A DNA stretch of 64,000 bases, taken from positions 19,309 to 83,308 of the forward strand of contig NZ_RHHQ01000014.1 of NCBI RefSeq assembly GCF_003710825.1. Reading direction: 5' to 3'. Shown here piece by piece: positions 42,026 to 51,235 of this stretch. Under the pieces are notes generated by a model. It worked only from the letters and a program-made list of their open reading frames with translations, ran no database searches and had not been told where the DNA came from. Numbering within the stretch: the stretch's first letter is position 1; every line of letters begins with the position of its first letter. Source of the DNA: Brevibacillus fluminis (GTDB lineage Bacteria > Bacillota > Bacilli > Brevibacillales > Brevibacillaceae). The position numbers were made by a program, and so were the translations under genes.

Positions 42026-43477
42026 TTACCTTTCAAATTTCTGAATAATCTTTGATAATCGTGAAATCCCCTCTTCTAATTCTCTGGGCGATGCATACCC
42101 GTATGAAATGCGCAAATGCTGATGATCAGACCGGTCGTAAATATTCCCTGGATAGAGCAAGACCTCCTGTTGGAGCGCTTTTTCAAACAACGCACGCATA
42201 GAAACAGGGCGATGCAATCGCAGCCAAATGAAAAATCCACCAGTGGGAGAAGTCCATGAGGCAATTCCTGTCATGTATTTCTCCAACGCATGTAAGGCTG
42301 CATCCCGGCGTTTCCGCAAAGTCTCTCTTGTTACCTGTAAATGTTGTTCGTACAGGCCGCTTTGCAGACACTCAGCGACGGTCCATTGTGAAAGGGAGCT
42401 TGACCCGTAATCTAACTGCATTTTGAGGTCGGCCAACCTGTTGATAACAGGATCCGGACCGATCAGCCAACCGATGCGTAATCCAGGGCCCAGGGTCTTT
42501 GACATGCTTCCGAGATAGAGCACCAAACCGTTTTTATCCTTTGCTTTTAACGGTGCCGGCGGTACATGGTCAAGCCATAAATCCCGATAGACATCATCCT
42601 CGACAATCGGGAGTTGTTCCCGCTCGCATATCGTCAGCAACTGCTTGCGCCTCTCTTCGGACATCAAGATTCCAGTAGGGTTATGAAAGCAAGGTATTGT
42701 GTATAATATCGTGGCTTTTTGCTCCCTCTTATTTTGCGGAATCGTGTTCGTCCCAAGTCCATCTTTATCTAGTGGAAGGCCAATCATCTTCATTCCCGCG
42801 GATTGAAACACAGATAGAGACTGGACATAAGACGGGTTTTCTGTCAAAACCACAGATCCTCGCTTTAAGAGACCAATCGAGATCAACTGGAGAGCTTGCA
42901 GCGCTCCGGATACAATTAGTATGGAGGATGGCGAGGCGTCGATTCCTCTTTTTTTGGCGTATTCGCTTACTTGCTCTCTCAGAAAAAGCAGTCCCTTTGG
43001 ATCCTCGTAATCTAGTGATTTCATTTTCGTAGGTAACTTTTGCAAAATGGTTTGCAACATGTCAGTTGGAAAAAGTTCAGGGGCAGGGCCTGCTGATCCC
43101 AAACGAATGATGGTTGGACTATTCTCAGATTGATTAATGTCTTGCACGGTGGGTAGATTTGGTCGGTAAACCCCGGCTCTGGTGTAGGCATCCCAATCGG
43201 GTGCTGAGTGCGCTGCCATGATTGCCCAGGTATCGTTTACCACTCTCGTTCCGCTTCCGCTGCTCCCCTCGATTAAGCCCTCGGCAGTTAATTCAGCAAA
43301 AGCAGTTACAATTGTGCTTCGATTTACACCAAATGCCTGCGCTAACTTCCGTTCCGGGGGGATTTTACTCCCCAGAGGCCACTCCCCATTTGTGATTTTT
43401 TCCCTGATGAAATCGGTGATCTGTTTATACAAAGGGGCAGGATGAGCTCGGTTTGGCTTCCAGTCAGATATGAACAT
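42026..43477 (-). CDS. MocR-type GntR regulator with aminotransferase-like domain
   Basis: 483 residues. An N-terminal GntR winged helix (about 12-80: PLYKQITDFIREKI, PPERKLAQAFGVNRSTIVTAF, GSGTRVV) is joined to a PLP-binding aminotransferase-fold domain (about 110-480) with LTENPSYVQSLSVF, IPCFHNPTG, VEDDVYRDLW and the PLP lysine in LGSMSKTLGPGLRIGW. MocR proteins sense PLP, amino acids or amines. It is divergent from the SDR operon across a region with three 10-bp repeats, its likely operator. Confidence 0.88.
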   Translation of the reverse strand: MFISDWKPNRAHPAPLYKQITDFIREKITNGEWPLGSKIPPERKLAQAFGVNRSTIVTAFAELTAEGLIEGSSGSGTRVVNDTWAIMAAHSAPDWDAYTRAGVYRPNLPTVQDINQSENSPTIIRLGSAGPAPELFPTDMLQTILQKLPTKMKSLDYEDPKGLLFLREQVSEYAKKRGIDASPSSILIVSGALQALQLISIGLLKRGSVVLTENPSYVQSLSVFQSAGMKMIGLPLDKDGLGTNTIPQNKREQKATILYTIPCFHNPTGILMSEERRKQLLTICEREQLPIVEDDVYRDLWLDHVPPAPLKAKDKNGLVLYLGSMSKTLGPGLRIGWLIGPDPVINRLADLKMQLDYGSSSLSQWTVAECLQSGLYEQHLQVTRETLRKRRDAALHALEKYMTGIASWTSPTGGFFIWLRLHRPVSMRALFEKALQQEVLLYPGNIYDRSDHQHLRISYGYASPRELEEGISRLSKIIQKFER

Positions 43478-43529
43478 GTATTTTCACCTCGTCTTGTGAA
43501 CCGCAAATTTGACTATTTTCTCATAAGAC

Positions 43530-43558
43530 TTGGTTGGTTTTTTTACGCCAACCAATTG
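43530..43558. repeat. Inverted repeat in the MocR-SDR intergenic region
   Basis: TTGGTTGG (43530-43537) pairs with CCAACCAA (43548-43555), with a T-rich loop; possible operator arm or minus-strand attenuator. Confidence 0.4.
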
Positions 43559-43588
43559 GATGGAGACACCTGTATCCCGGACCAGTAT

Positions 43589-43618
43589 GATAATACAAGA
43601 TAATACAAGATAATACAA
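43589..43618. repeat. Three tandem GATAATACAA repeats, likely operator
   Basis: Exact 10-bp repeats, one helical turn each, between divergent mocR-type and SDR genes. MocR proteins often bind direct repeats at such sites. Confidence 0.6.
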
Positions 43619-43663
43619 AATAAATAAATAATTAGGAATTATGCGTAAAAGGAGATGATTCAA

Positions 43664-44536
43664 TTGACAGAACCACAAAAACAGGAAAACCAAACGTACA
43701 ATCATTGGCAGACGCATTTCCAAGATCGCGTCGTTCTCGTTACCGGCGGTTCGTCTGGCATCGGATACGGCATTGCGGAGAAGTTTGTACAAGCTGGGGC
43801 AATAGTCGTTGTGATGGGTACGAACGAAGAGCGAGGTTGGCAAGCGGAGCGAGCTCTGGAGAAGCTAGCGCCTGATTCCCACCAACGAGCACTCTTTATC
43901 CACGGTGATGTTACATCGAGTGAAGATTTGGAGAGAGTGATCACGTACATTGACGAACGATTCGGCCAATTAGACGTCGTAGTCTGCTCTGCGGGCATAG
44001 GTCGCAAAGCGACACTGCTCGAAACGACACTAGAGGATCTTGACAGATTATACCGTGTGAATGTGCAAGGCGCTGTGATGACAGTGAAAACGGCGGCCAA
44101 GCTGCTTCAGCGAAGTGAAGGATCGGTCGTACTGATTTCATCTGACGCCGGAATCTTGGGAGAAAGCCACGCTGGGGCGTATTCCGTGACAAAGGCCGCA
44201 GTAAACATGGCGGGAAAGATGCTTGCGCTTGATTTAGCCGTTCATGGAGTACGGGTCAATATCGTAGCGCCGGGTGATATTGCACCCGGAATGAGATCGA
44301 TGCTTAACGTTGGAGAAACTGTGCGACCGAAGGATGACTACCTTTCCTGGTCTGTCCCGCCAGTTGGGCGCTACGGCAATGCGGCAGATGTGGCTGGAAC
44401 TGTTTTGTTTCTCGCTTCACCCGAGGCTTCGTTTATCACTGGAAGCATTTTGCTTGTTGACGGCGGCATGCGCGCCGGGTTCCCTACTGACATCACCACC
44501 GCAATACCAAATGAAAGGGGTATAAAACATGCGTAA
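43664..44536 (+). CDS. Short-chain dehydrogenase/reductase
   Basis: 290 residues from a TTG at 43664, nine nt after AAGGAG; an ATG at 43655 abuts that site and is less likely. The cofactor motif is TGGSSGIGYGI (about 26-36), with CSAGIG and catalytic Ser and YSVTK (about 175). It should oxidise or reduce an alcohol or carbonyl with NAD(P). Its 3' end overlaps the class V aminotransferase-like gene by 8 nt. The substrate is unknown. Confidence 0.87.
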   Translation: MTEPQKQENQTYNHWQTHFQDRVVLVTGGSSGIGYGIAEKFVQAGAIVVVMGTNEERGWQAERALEKLAPDSHQRALFIHGDVTSSEDLERVITYIDERFGQLDVVVCSAGIGRKATLLETTLEDLDRLYRVNVQGAVMTVKTAAKLLQRSEGSVVLISSDAGILGESHAGAYSVTKAAVNMAGKMLALDLAVHGVRVNIVAPGDIAPGMRSMLNVGETVRPKDDYLSWSVPPVGRYGNAADVAGTVLFLASPEASFITGSILLVDGGMRAGFPTDITTAIPNERGIKHA

Positions 44537-45767
44537 TTTGTCTGATTGTCGCCAAGAATTCCCGTCATTGAAGCGTGAAGTAAACGGCTATCCGGTTGCC
44601 TATTTGGATGGACCAGGCGGAACGCAGGTGCCGAGTTCCGTCATCGCTGCGGTCTCCCGCTATTACGAAACATCGAACGCCAACATACACGGCTGTTTTA
44701 CTGCCAGCCGAGAGACGGACCAATTGATTGAACAGACGCGTGAAGCAGTAGCCGTGTTTCTCGGTGCGAGTGACGCGAGCCAAATATCATTTGGACAGAA
44801 CATGACGACGCTTAACTTCGCGTTGGCGCGTGCGATCGGGCGGACGATTCAACCGGGAGATGAAGTGATCGTTACGGATCTGGATCATGACGCCAACGTT
44901 GCTCCGTGGCTCACTCTTGCGGAGCGCGGGGCTGTGATTCACCACGTTCCTATCCGGGAGGATTCCACACTAGACATGGAACGGTTTTACAGCCTGCTGA
45001 GCGAACGGACAAAAGTGGTTGCAGTAGGCTATGCGTCGAATGCAGTTGGGACCGTTAACGATGTATATAAAATACGCCAATGGACGCGGGAAATTGGAGC
45101 GACTCTGGTAATCGATGCCGTTCACTTTGCCGCACACGGACTGATCGATGTAGAACAACTCGATCCAGATTTTCTGTTGTGCTCGGCTTACAAATGGTTT
45201 GGCCCGCATATAGGGATTCTGTATTCCAGCAAGGGTGCCCTCGATCGGCTGACAACTGATAAAGTTCGTCCACAAGTGAACACTTCACCGGAAAAAATAG
45301 AAACAGGGACACTTAATCACGCAGCACTGGCGGGAGTGAAGGCGGCCGTTGAATTTATCGCCAGCCTGGCGAACAATAGCGGAGGCAGCTTACGTGAAAA
45401 CATCGTAAGGGCCATGCTGGATATGTATGTATATGAACATTCGTTAGCAGGTCAACTTTATCGCGGATTAAAAGAGATCCCGGGCGTTACAATCTATGGC
45501 ACTCCAGTAGGCGAGGGTTTGAGGACTCCGACGGTCTCATTTACGATGAACGGACTGACACCGAGCGAAATCGCGGAACGGCTCGGGGAGTTAGGGATAT
45601 ACGTCTGGGACGGCGATTTTTACGCCATATCAGTCATCAAGAAATTCGGGCTTGCCGATTCTGGGGGACTCGTGCGGATTGGTTTCGCGCCGTACAATAC
45701 CGAGGAAGAAATTTCCCGGTTGTTAACTGCTGTTGAGGGGATGGCTAAAAAAAATCTACATCGATAG
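44529..45767 (+). CDS. Class V aminotransferase, cysteine-desulfurase-like (VC1184 group)
   Basis: 412 residues. The fold and segments NANIHGCFTASRETDQLIEQTR, FGQNMTTLNFALARAI, VIDAVHFAAHGLID and PLP lysine in SAYKWFGPHIG match the SufS-like VC1184 subgroup. The SufS catalytic cysteine loop is absent (the region reads FYAISVIKKFGLADSGGLVRIGF), so it is unlikely to release sulfur; epimerase or lyase activity on an amino acid is more plausible. It overlaps the SDR gene, so both are made together. Confidence 0.82.
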   Translation: MRNLSDCRQEFPSLKREVNGYPVAYLDGPGGTQVPSSVIAAVSRYYETSNANIHGCFTASRETDQLIEQTREAVAVFLGASDASQISFGQNMTTLNFALARAIGRTIQPGDEVIVTDLDHDANVAPWLTLAERGAVIHHVPIREDSTLDMERFYSLLSERTKVVAVGYASNAVGTVNDVYKIRQWTREIGATLVIDAVHFAAHGLIDVEQLDPDFLLCSAYKWFGPHIGILYSSKGALDRLTTDKVRPQVNTSPEKIETGTLNHAALAGVKAAVEFIASLANNSGGSLRENIVRAMLDMYVYEHSLAGQLYRGLKEIPGVTIYGTPVGEGLRTPTVSFTMNGLTPSEIAERLGELGIYVWDGDFYAISVIKKFGLADSGGLVRIGFAPYNTEEEISRLLTAVEGMAKKNLHR

Positions 45768-46008
45768 TCCGCGAGGGTGGTCGATGCCCCCACGTTCATA
45801 GAACTATCAGAAAAAAGAATATTTACCTATATGGTGAATAGTTATATTGGATATGAGTGTTTGAACGGAGCATAACCTCGTTTTTGATTAATAATATTCA
45901 GTACAATATTGGTTGCCTTGCCCCTCACCTCCACAGACCAGTAAACGAGTGTCGATTTTCAGGAAAAAAATATAGTATTGTAGAGAAAAAGGGGCCTCAA
46001 GCTAGCAA
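45768..46008. other. Gene-free end of island A
   Basis: AT-rich, with a small inverted repeat AATATTCAGTACAATATT at about 45893-45910. No gene or clear terminator is seen. Confidence 0.45.
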
Positions 46009-46105
46009 GTATCGTGATAACAATTAGGTCTAAGGCTTGAGTATGGTTACTCATTATTATCTTCGGCGATCCTTGGAAAGAGCAGAGGTTTGCTTGGGAT
46101 TGAAT
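46009..46105 (+). pseudogene. Decayed 3' end of a yuiH-like gene, copy 1
   Basis: The end reads GDPWKEQRFAWD and stop, the same ending as yuiH (GDPWREQRFAWD) with one change. About 97 nt align with the copy at 52631-52727; over the last 77 nt only 5 positions differ. Upstream of the shared tail the frame is disrupted, so this is a remnant, not a gene. Confidence 0.75.
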
Positions 46106-46159
46106 GTAATAAATTAGTCCCTATCTGTCGCGTGCGTATCCAGTTTTCAGGGGGAAAAG

Positions 46160-46199
46160 AGACCCAGTCCAAAAGATGGACTGGGTTTTAATTTTTTCT
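46160..46199. terminator. Terminator between island A and the sigma-54 regulator
   Basis: ACCCAGTCC pairs with GGACTGGGT, T-rich on both strands. Confidence 0.8.
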
Positions 46200-46254
46200 T
46201 CAACTTAAATCAGTAAGGTGATATCTGTTAGAATGATTAAGGTTTAGTAAAACA

Positions 46255-48231
46255 TCATTGGATAATTTTATCTTTCATGATCTGATATTTATCTATTTTT
46301 CGATACAGAGTTGGCCGGGAGATATTTAGTTCTTTTGAAGATTTTGAAATATTTCCGTTATTTCGAATAAGGGTACGTACTACTTCCATTCTCTCAACTT
46401 CATCCATAGTCAATGGTTTTATTTCCATGTTATCTGTAGTATTTTCATTATTTCCAGCGACTTGCTGCTCAAAATGGTCTAATGCATCATGAACATCATG
46501 TACCGTTATTTGTTTATTATCTGCCAATACAACGATTCGGTGAACAGTATTTTCGACCTCTCTTACGTTTCCTCTCCAAGTATAAGTTCCTAAAAACTCC
46601 AACGCCTCATTCGTTAAGGTCACATTCTTTCTTTCTTGTCTGCAATAAAAGGAGAAAAAGTGGTTCACAAGACGAACAACATCTCCTTGCCCCCGTTCGC
46701 TTAGAGTGGGGAGACGTAGATTAATCACATTTAAACGAAAGTACAGATCTTCGCGGAAATGTTTGTTTCTCACTGCTTTTTCCAGATCCACATTTGTTGC
46801 AGCGATAATACGAACGTCGAGCGGGATCAATTGTTTTCCTCCCAAACGGTAAAACTCTCTCTCCTGCAAGACCCTCAATAAATATACTTGCTGCTCCAAG
46901 GGGAGCTCGCCGATTTCATCGAGAAAGATCGTACCCTTGTTGGCCAGTTCGAATTTCCCTTTTTCTCCTCCCTTTTTGGCACCCGAGAAAGCCCCTTCCT
47001 CGTGACCAAATAGCTCGCTTGCGATCAATTCTTTGGGAATGGCACCGCAATTGACAGAAATAAAAGGGCCATTTTTTCGATCGCTGTTGAAATGGATCGC
47101 TCGGGCAAATAGTTCTTTTCCTGTTCCACTTTCTCCAAGAATTAAGATGTTTGCTTGGCTTCCGCAAATCTTCTTGGCTTTTTGGATAACATGCTGAATC
47201 GCAGGACTGCTTCCGATAATCTCCTCAAAAGGGAAACACTTGCCCGCCGTGACTTTGTCAGCACGTTGGGTAAGCGAAAAGAGCTGTACGATCCAACCAA
47301 TAAACTCACCTTGATGGAGGATGCGTTGCAAAACAATTCGAGCGGCCACCTCATTGGGTAATATGTCATAAAATTCAATCTCTTCCTCGCATACACGCAT
47401 ATACTCCCGGAGCTTTGGAATGGATAACGCTGATGCAGAATGACCAATCCAATTTGCAGGCTGCCCCCCCAAAAGAGATGAGGCTCGTTCGGAACAGCGG
47501 AAAATTTGCTTGTCTGTGTTGATTGCAAGAAGGGAAGAGCGATCATGCGAGCACCGATTGATATAGTAATCCAATAATAGAGCATCTTTCTCCATGTAAT
47601 ACTGTTCCAGTCTTTTTTCGATCGCTAGAGCAGTGGAATGAGTCAGCGCAAATACATAGTCGTTGAAAATATGTTCAGGCCCTGATATATCGAGTACACC
47701 CAACAGCTCGTTGTTTCTTTTGTTCAGTAATGGAATGGCGAAGCAGCCACAATCATGAAAAATATGGACAAAATGATCAGCGCCGCTTGTAAAAAATGGA
47801 CGTTTGTTTTTTAAAGCCAGGGAAACCGCTGTTGTACCACATGATTGCTGATCCAACTTTCCCCCGGTCACATTATTGAATTTCCGTAGTTTTTCAATAG
47901 CATTCAGGTCTCCGTATTGGATTGCCAAAACCCCTTCGGGATTATTGAAATGAATGGCAGAGGATGATGATTCAAGATAAAAGCTGAATTCTTTGAGGGT
48001 ATCTTCAACGGCAGTTAGCAGCGGTTTGTTGTTATGTAGGTAGCTCTCGTCATTTACAAGTGGAAGCTTTGGTAGGTAGGGATCAATATGCAACTGCTTA
48101 TCAATACTCCAGGATTGCGCAAGAAAGGGAGGAACGCGATCTTCGATAATCCCTTCACATATAAATTTCTCCCACGACTGCCTCATGCTCTTTTGGTTAT
48201 TTGATATGCGGTTATAGAGTGACATGCTCAT
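46255..48231 (-). CDS. Sigma-54-dependent activator (AcoR-like)
   Basis: 658 residues from an ATG at 48231 with GAGGGGGG upstream; the frame is open to 48423 but that part looks non-coding. Order: GAF-like sensor domain (about 70-250, with the QQSCGTTAVSLAL segment of AcoR-type proteins), PAS-like part (about 255-350), AAA+ domain with Walker A GESGTGKE and Walker B GTIFLDEIGEL, and a Fis-type helix-turn-helix (ISKSSKELNISRPTLYRKI) at the end. The sigma-54 contact loop reads GAFSGA rather than GAFTGA. It is divergent from the aldehyde dehydrogenase operon with a sigma-54 promoter between. Confidence 0.9.
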   Translation of the reverse strand: MSMSLYNRISNNQKSMRQSWEKFICEGIIEDRVPPFLAQSWSIDKQLHIDPYLPKLPLVNDESYLHNNKPLLTAVEDTLKEFSFYLESSSSAIHFNNPEGVLAIQYGDLNAIEKLRKFNNVTGGKLDQQSCGTTAVSLALKNKRPFFTSGADHFVHIFHDCGCFAIPLLNKRNNELLGVLDISGPEHIFNDYVFALTHSTALAIEKRLEQYYMEKDALLLDYYINRCSHDRSSLLAINTDKQIFRCSERASSLLGGQPANWIGHSASALSIPKLREYMRVCEEEIEFYDILPNEVAARIVLQRILHQGEFIGWIVQLFSLTQRADKVTAGKCFPFEEIIGSSPAIQHVIQKAKKICGSQANILILGESGTGKELFARAIHFNSDRKNGPFISVNCGAIPKELIASELFGHEEGAFSGAKKGGEKGKFELANKGTIFLDEIGELPLEQQVYLLRVLQEREFYRLGGKQLIPLDVRIIAATNVDLEKAVRNKHFREDLYFRLNVINLRLPTLSERGQGDVVRLVNHFFSFYCRQERKNVTLTNEALEFLGTYTWRGNVREVENTVHRIVVLADNKQITVHDVHDALDHFEQQVAGNNENTTDNMEIKPLTMDEVERMEVVRTLIRNNGNISKSSKELNISRPTLYRKIDKYQIMKDKIIQ

Positions 48232-48454
48232 TGTCCAAAAGCCCCCCTCATTATCGTAACGTTCCATACAAGCAAATATGTTGTAGTGAAAGAGGTCCAG
48301 AATACGTACGCGAAAAAGATGAAGCGTAGTGGGTGAAAAAAGCCATGACAGCTTTATTTTAACATGAAATTGACCATGGTCGTACCTGTAAAAAGGGTTA
48401 TCCCAGGCTTCACTGACTTTCAAACAAAGTTTCCTCCATCTGCCCCAAATGGAC

Positions 48455-48488
48455 TGTTACAACTGTTCGATCGTCATGTTACAACTGT
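48455..48488. repeat. Tandem 12-bp direct repeats, likely activator sites
   Basis: TGTTACAACTGT at 48455-48466 and again at 48477-48488, 22 bp apart centre to centre (two helical turns), about 130-160 bp upstream of the sigma-54 promoter. Confidence 0.65.
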
Positions 48489-48611
48489 AAAAAAACATTA
48501 CACTGCCTTATAGGGTCTCTGCCAAAATGGGAGAAATGCCGAGCGAATCCGCCTGCATCGTGATCACGCTTTTGGGGGTTGTCAGCAGACAGTGTGATTG
48601 ATTAAGGGAGT

Positions 48612-48628
48612 TTGGCATGTGATTTGCT
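48612..48628 (+). promoter_or_regulatory. Sigma-54 (-24/-12) promoter
   Basis: TTGGCATGTGATTTGCT: GG and GC are separated by exactly 10 nt, as required for sigma-54, in good context (TGGCA-N6-TTGC). It drives the aldehyde dehydrogenase operon. Confidence 0.75.
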
Positions 48629-48795
48629 TTTATACTACAGCAAAGCTGCTCTTTGATGGCAAGGTGACATGATGGAAGCTCAGCATTGTGCTGATAGGCT
48701 CCTTGCTTGAGAGAGAAGGAGGTGAGAGCAGGCATTGTATTTTTCTAGGGAGATGTTCTTGAAAAAGATCGTTAAGTGAAAAGGAGCGGAAACGA

Positions 48796-50274
48796 ATGCA
48801 TATGCCTTATGTACGTAACCAAGCAACGTTACAGGCAAAATCGTATATCAATGGCCAATGGGTGGAAGGGGAAGGCGAGATTATTGAAATCATCAGCCCT
48901 GTTAATGGGGAGCTTTTCGGAACGGTAAGAGCTTGCTCCATTGAACAGGTTGAAGCTGCGGTAGAAAGTGCAAAGAAGGCGCAAAAACGTTGGGCAAGGA
49001 TGGCTTTATTGGATCGGCTTGATATTTTGCGGCGGGCCGTACAAATCTGGAAAGCAAAAGGCGAAGAAATGGCCCGCTATATTACGCTTGAAATGGGAAA
49101 AACCATCCGCGAAGCAAGGGAAGAAGTGTACGAAATGGGAATTCCTATTTTTGAATATGCAGATGGAGAGATTCAACGGTTCAAGGGCGCAACCCTGCTG
49201 AGTACATCCCAGAGAACAAACAGCAAAAAAATCCATATTACCCATGCGCCCATCGGTGTGATGGGAATCATAACCCCTTGGAATTTTCCCGTGTCCATCT
49301 CCTGCGAAACGATCCCGTTTGCATTGGTGGCTGGAAATACAGTTGTTTATAAACCGTCCGAAAATACGCCTTTCAGCACGGGTTTATGGGTCGAGATACT
49401 TGCCGAAGCCGGTTTGCCACCTGGGGTAATCAATCTGGTTCATGGCAAAGCGCAAGTAGGAAGCACCATCGTCCAACACAAAGACGTTCGGGCGATTGCC
49501 TTTACAGGCAGTACGGCTGTCGGCGAGCGAATTGTTAAGGAAGCTGGATTAAAACGGACTTTGCTCGAAATGGGAGGGAACGGCCCGTTAATCGTTATGG
49601 AAGATGCGAACATCGATGAAGCTGTAGAGGCAGCCATTTCGGGATGCTTCTATAATGCGGGTCAGGTATGCACCGCATCGGAAAGGATTCTCGTCCATGA
49701 AAGCGTTCAGGATGAATTCGTTGCCAAATTGGTTGAGAGAACCAAAAAGATGCGGTTGGGCAATCCGCTAGATGAAATTACGGATATGGGACCGCTCTCC
49801 AGCGCAGCGATCGTTGATAAAATGAATGCGCATATCGAGGATGCTGTTGCAAAGGGAGCCAAGGTTGTGTATGGGGGAACGCATGAAGGACTTTATTACA
49901 AACCGACGATTCTCATCAATGTAAGCCAGGATACGCTCATCGGCAGGGAGGAAACATTCGGTCCGATTGCCCCGATCATACCATTCTCGACAAAAGAAGA
50001 GGCAGTAGAGATTGCAAATGATACGCAGTATGGACTAACGTCGGCAGTGTTTACATCCGGTCTGGAGACTGCTTGGTATATGTCTGAGCATCTTGAGCAC
50101 GGGATGGTTCACATCAATGAGGGCACGAATTATTGGGAGTTGCTGGCGCCATTTGGCGGCGTGAAGAACAGCGGAAATGGGGGGAGAGTTCTTGGCAGTT
50201 ATGTGCTAGAGGATGTGACCGAAGTCAAGCTGATCATTTTTGAACCGACAAAGGTCAAAAGAAACAACCAGTAG
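48796..50274 (+). CDS. NAD(P)-dependent aldehyde dehydrogenase
   Basis: 492 residues of the ALDH superfamily. TPWNFPVS (about 160), KPSE, FTGSTAVGERI, the general base in LLEMGGNGP (about 257) and the catalytic Cys in YNAGQVCTAS (about 291) are intact, as is ETFGPIAPI. It oxidises an aldehyde to an acid or semialdehyde to diacid; the closest relatives in my memory are vanillin or succinate-semialdehyde type enzymes, not resolvable here. AAGGAGCG precedes the ATG at 48796. First gene behind the sigma-54 promoter. Confidence 0.92.
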   Translation: MHMPYVRNQATLQAKSYINGQWVEGEGEIIEIISPVNGELFGTVRACSIEQVEAAVESAKKAQKRWARMALLDRLDILRRAVQIWKAKGEEMARYITLEMGKTIREAREEVYEMGIPIFEYADGEIQRFKGATLLSTSQRTNSKKIHITHAPIGVMGIITPWNFPVSISCETIPFALVAGNTVVYKPSENTPFSTGLWVEILAEAGLPPGVINLVHGKAQVGSTIVQHKDVRAIAFTGSTAVGERIVKEAGLKRTLLEMGGNGPLIVMEDANIDEAVEAAISGCFYNAGQVCTASERILVHESVQDEFVAKLVERTKKMRLGNPLDEITDMGPLSSAAIVDKMNAHIEDAVAKGAKVVYGGTHEGLYYKPTILINVSQDTLIGREETFGPIAPIIPFSTKEEAVEIANDTQYGLTSAVFTSGLETAWYMSEHLEHGMVHINEGTNYWELLAPFGGVKNSGNGGRVLGSYVLEDVTEVKLIIFEPTKVKRNNQ

Positions 50275-50395
50275 GAATTTGTGCGGAACGGGAACAAATG
50301 GGGTAACACCACTCAGTTGGGTAGGGCTTGCTGCGGACGATTGCCAATGAGCTTATGATAGAATGGAATGCAGAGAATAAGAGGAGGAATGCGTG

Positions 50396-51136
50396 ATGTC
50401 TTTTCGGAAAATTATGAAAAATAATGAAGGAATCATTGATTTTACGAGACCGATTGAACATGGAATGCCGATTTATCCTGGTGAGCCGGAGGTGTCGATC
50501 GAATATCGCCAAACAGGACAATATGCGACGGTTGCGCTTTCCTTAAGCAGTCATTCCGGTACAAGTGTAGATACACCCAAGCACATTATTCCCGAAGGAG
50601 CGACATTGGATGAATATCCACTTGCGAATTGGATCAGTCATGGAGGAATCGTCGCTTTTCGGGATTTGCAGGAAAAGGATGTCATTGAACCTGCTGATTT
50701 AGAGAATGCGACAGCAGCGTTCAGGGACATTCTGCCGGGAAGCTTCTTGTTTATACGGACGGGATGGGAAGCTTACTGGGGCAAGGAAAACTATTTCAAA
50801 CATCCCTATCTAAGCGCGGCATCGACAGAGTGGTTGGTCAAGCAAGGGGTGGCTTTGGTAGGAATCGATGCACCGAATATTGACGCTTCCTGGAACAATG
50901 AAGACATCGCACACAAGACGTTGCTTGAAAATGATGTGCTAGTTGTAGAGAATCTCTGCAATTTAACAGGTTGCTTGTCGGATGTTCATTCCTTTGTGCC
51001 GCTTCAAGAGATTTTTGTGATTCCGATGCCATTGGCCAAATCGGATGGCGCTCCTGTACGCGTCTTTGCGTCCATGAAGAAAAACTGCGATGGATGTGTA
51101 GATACGGAAGATCTAGTACCGAAAAAACATTCGTGA
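50396..51136 (+). CDS. Cyclase-family hydrolase (kynurenine formamidase-like)
   Basis: 246 residues. The metal-binding signature is SSHSGTSVDTPKHI (about 44-57), the HxGTxxDxPxH of the cyclase family, followed by GIDAPNID and ENLCNL. Members include kynurenine formamidase and isatin hydrolase, which open amide bonds. GAGGAGG precedes GTG 50393 and ATG 50396; ATG is chosen. It lies between the dehydrogenase and an MFS carrier in one operon. Confidence 0.87.
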   Translation: MSFRKIMKNNEGIIDFTRPIEHGMPIYPGEPEVSIEYRQTGQYATVALSLSSHSGTSVDTPKHIIPEGATLDEYPLANWISHGGIVAFRDLQEKDVIEPADLENATAAFRDILPGSFLFIRTGWEAYWGKENYFKHPYLSAASTEWLVKQGVALVGIDAPNIDASWNNEDIAHKTLLENDVLVVENLCNLTGCLSDVHSFVPLQEIFVIPMPLAKSDGAPVRVFASMKKNCDGCVDTEDLVPKKHS

Positions 51137-51235
51137 TGGCCAAAGGTAATAGGAGTAGAGGGAACAACCACCCTTTACTCCTATCGGGCTCATCCTTCAA
51201 TCACATAGAGAACAAAGAAGATCGGGGGTATTAGG

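Larger units (their letters stand above)
48232..48795. other. Divergent control region of island B
   Basis: It holds the tandem activator sites and sigma-54 promoter. The 48508-48735 minus-strand frame is not supported by a ribosome site. Confidence 0.5.

Noticed and set aside
48232..48423. N-terminal extension of the sigma-54 activator
   Set aside because: The frame is open, but the sequence is unlike the family and a better ribosome site lies at the ATG of 48231.
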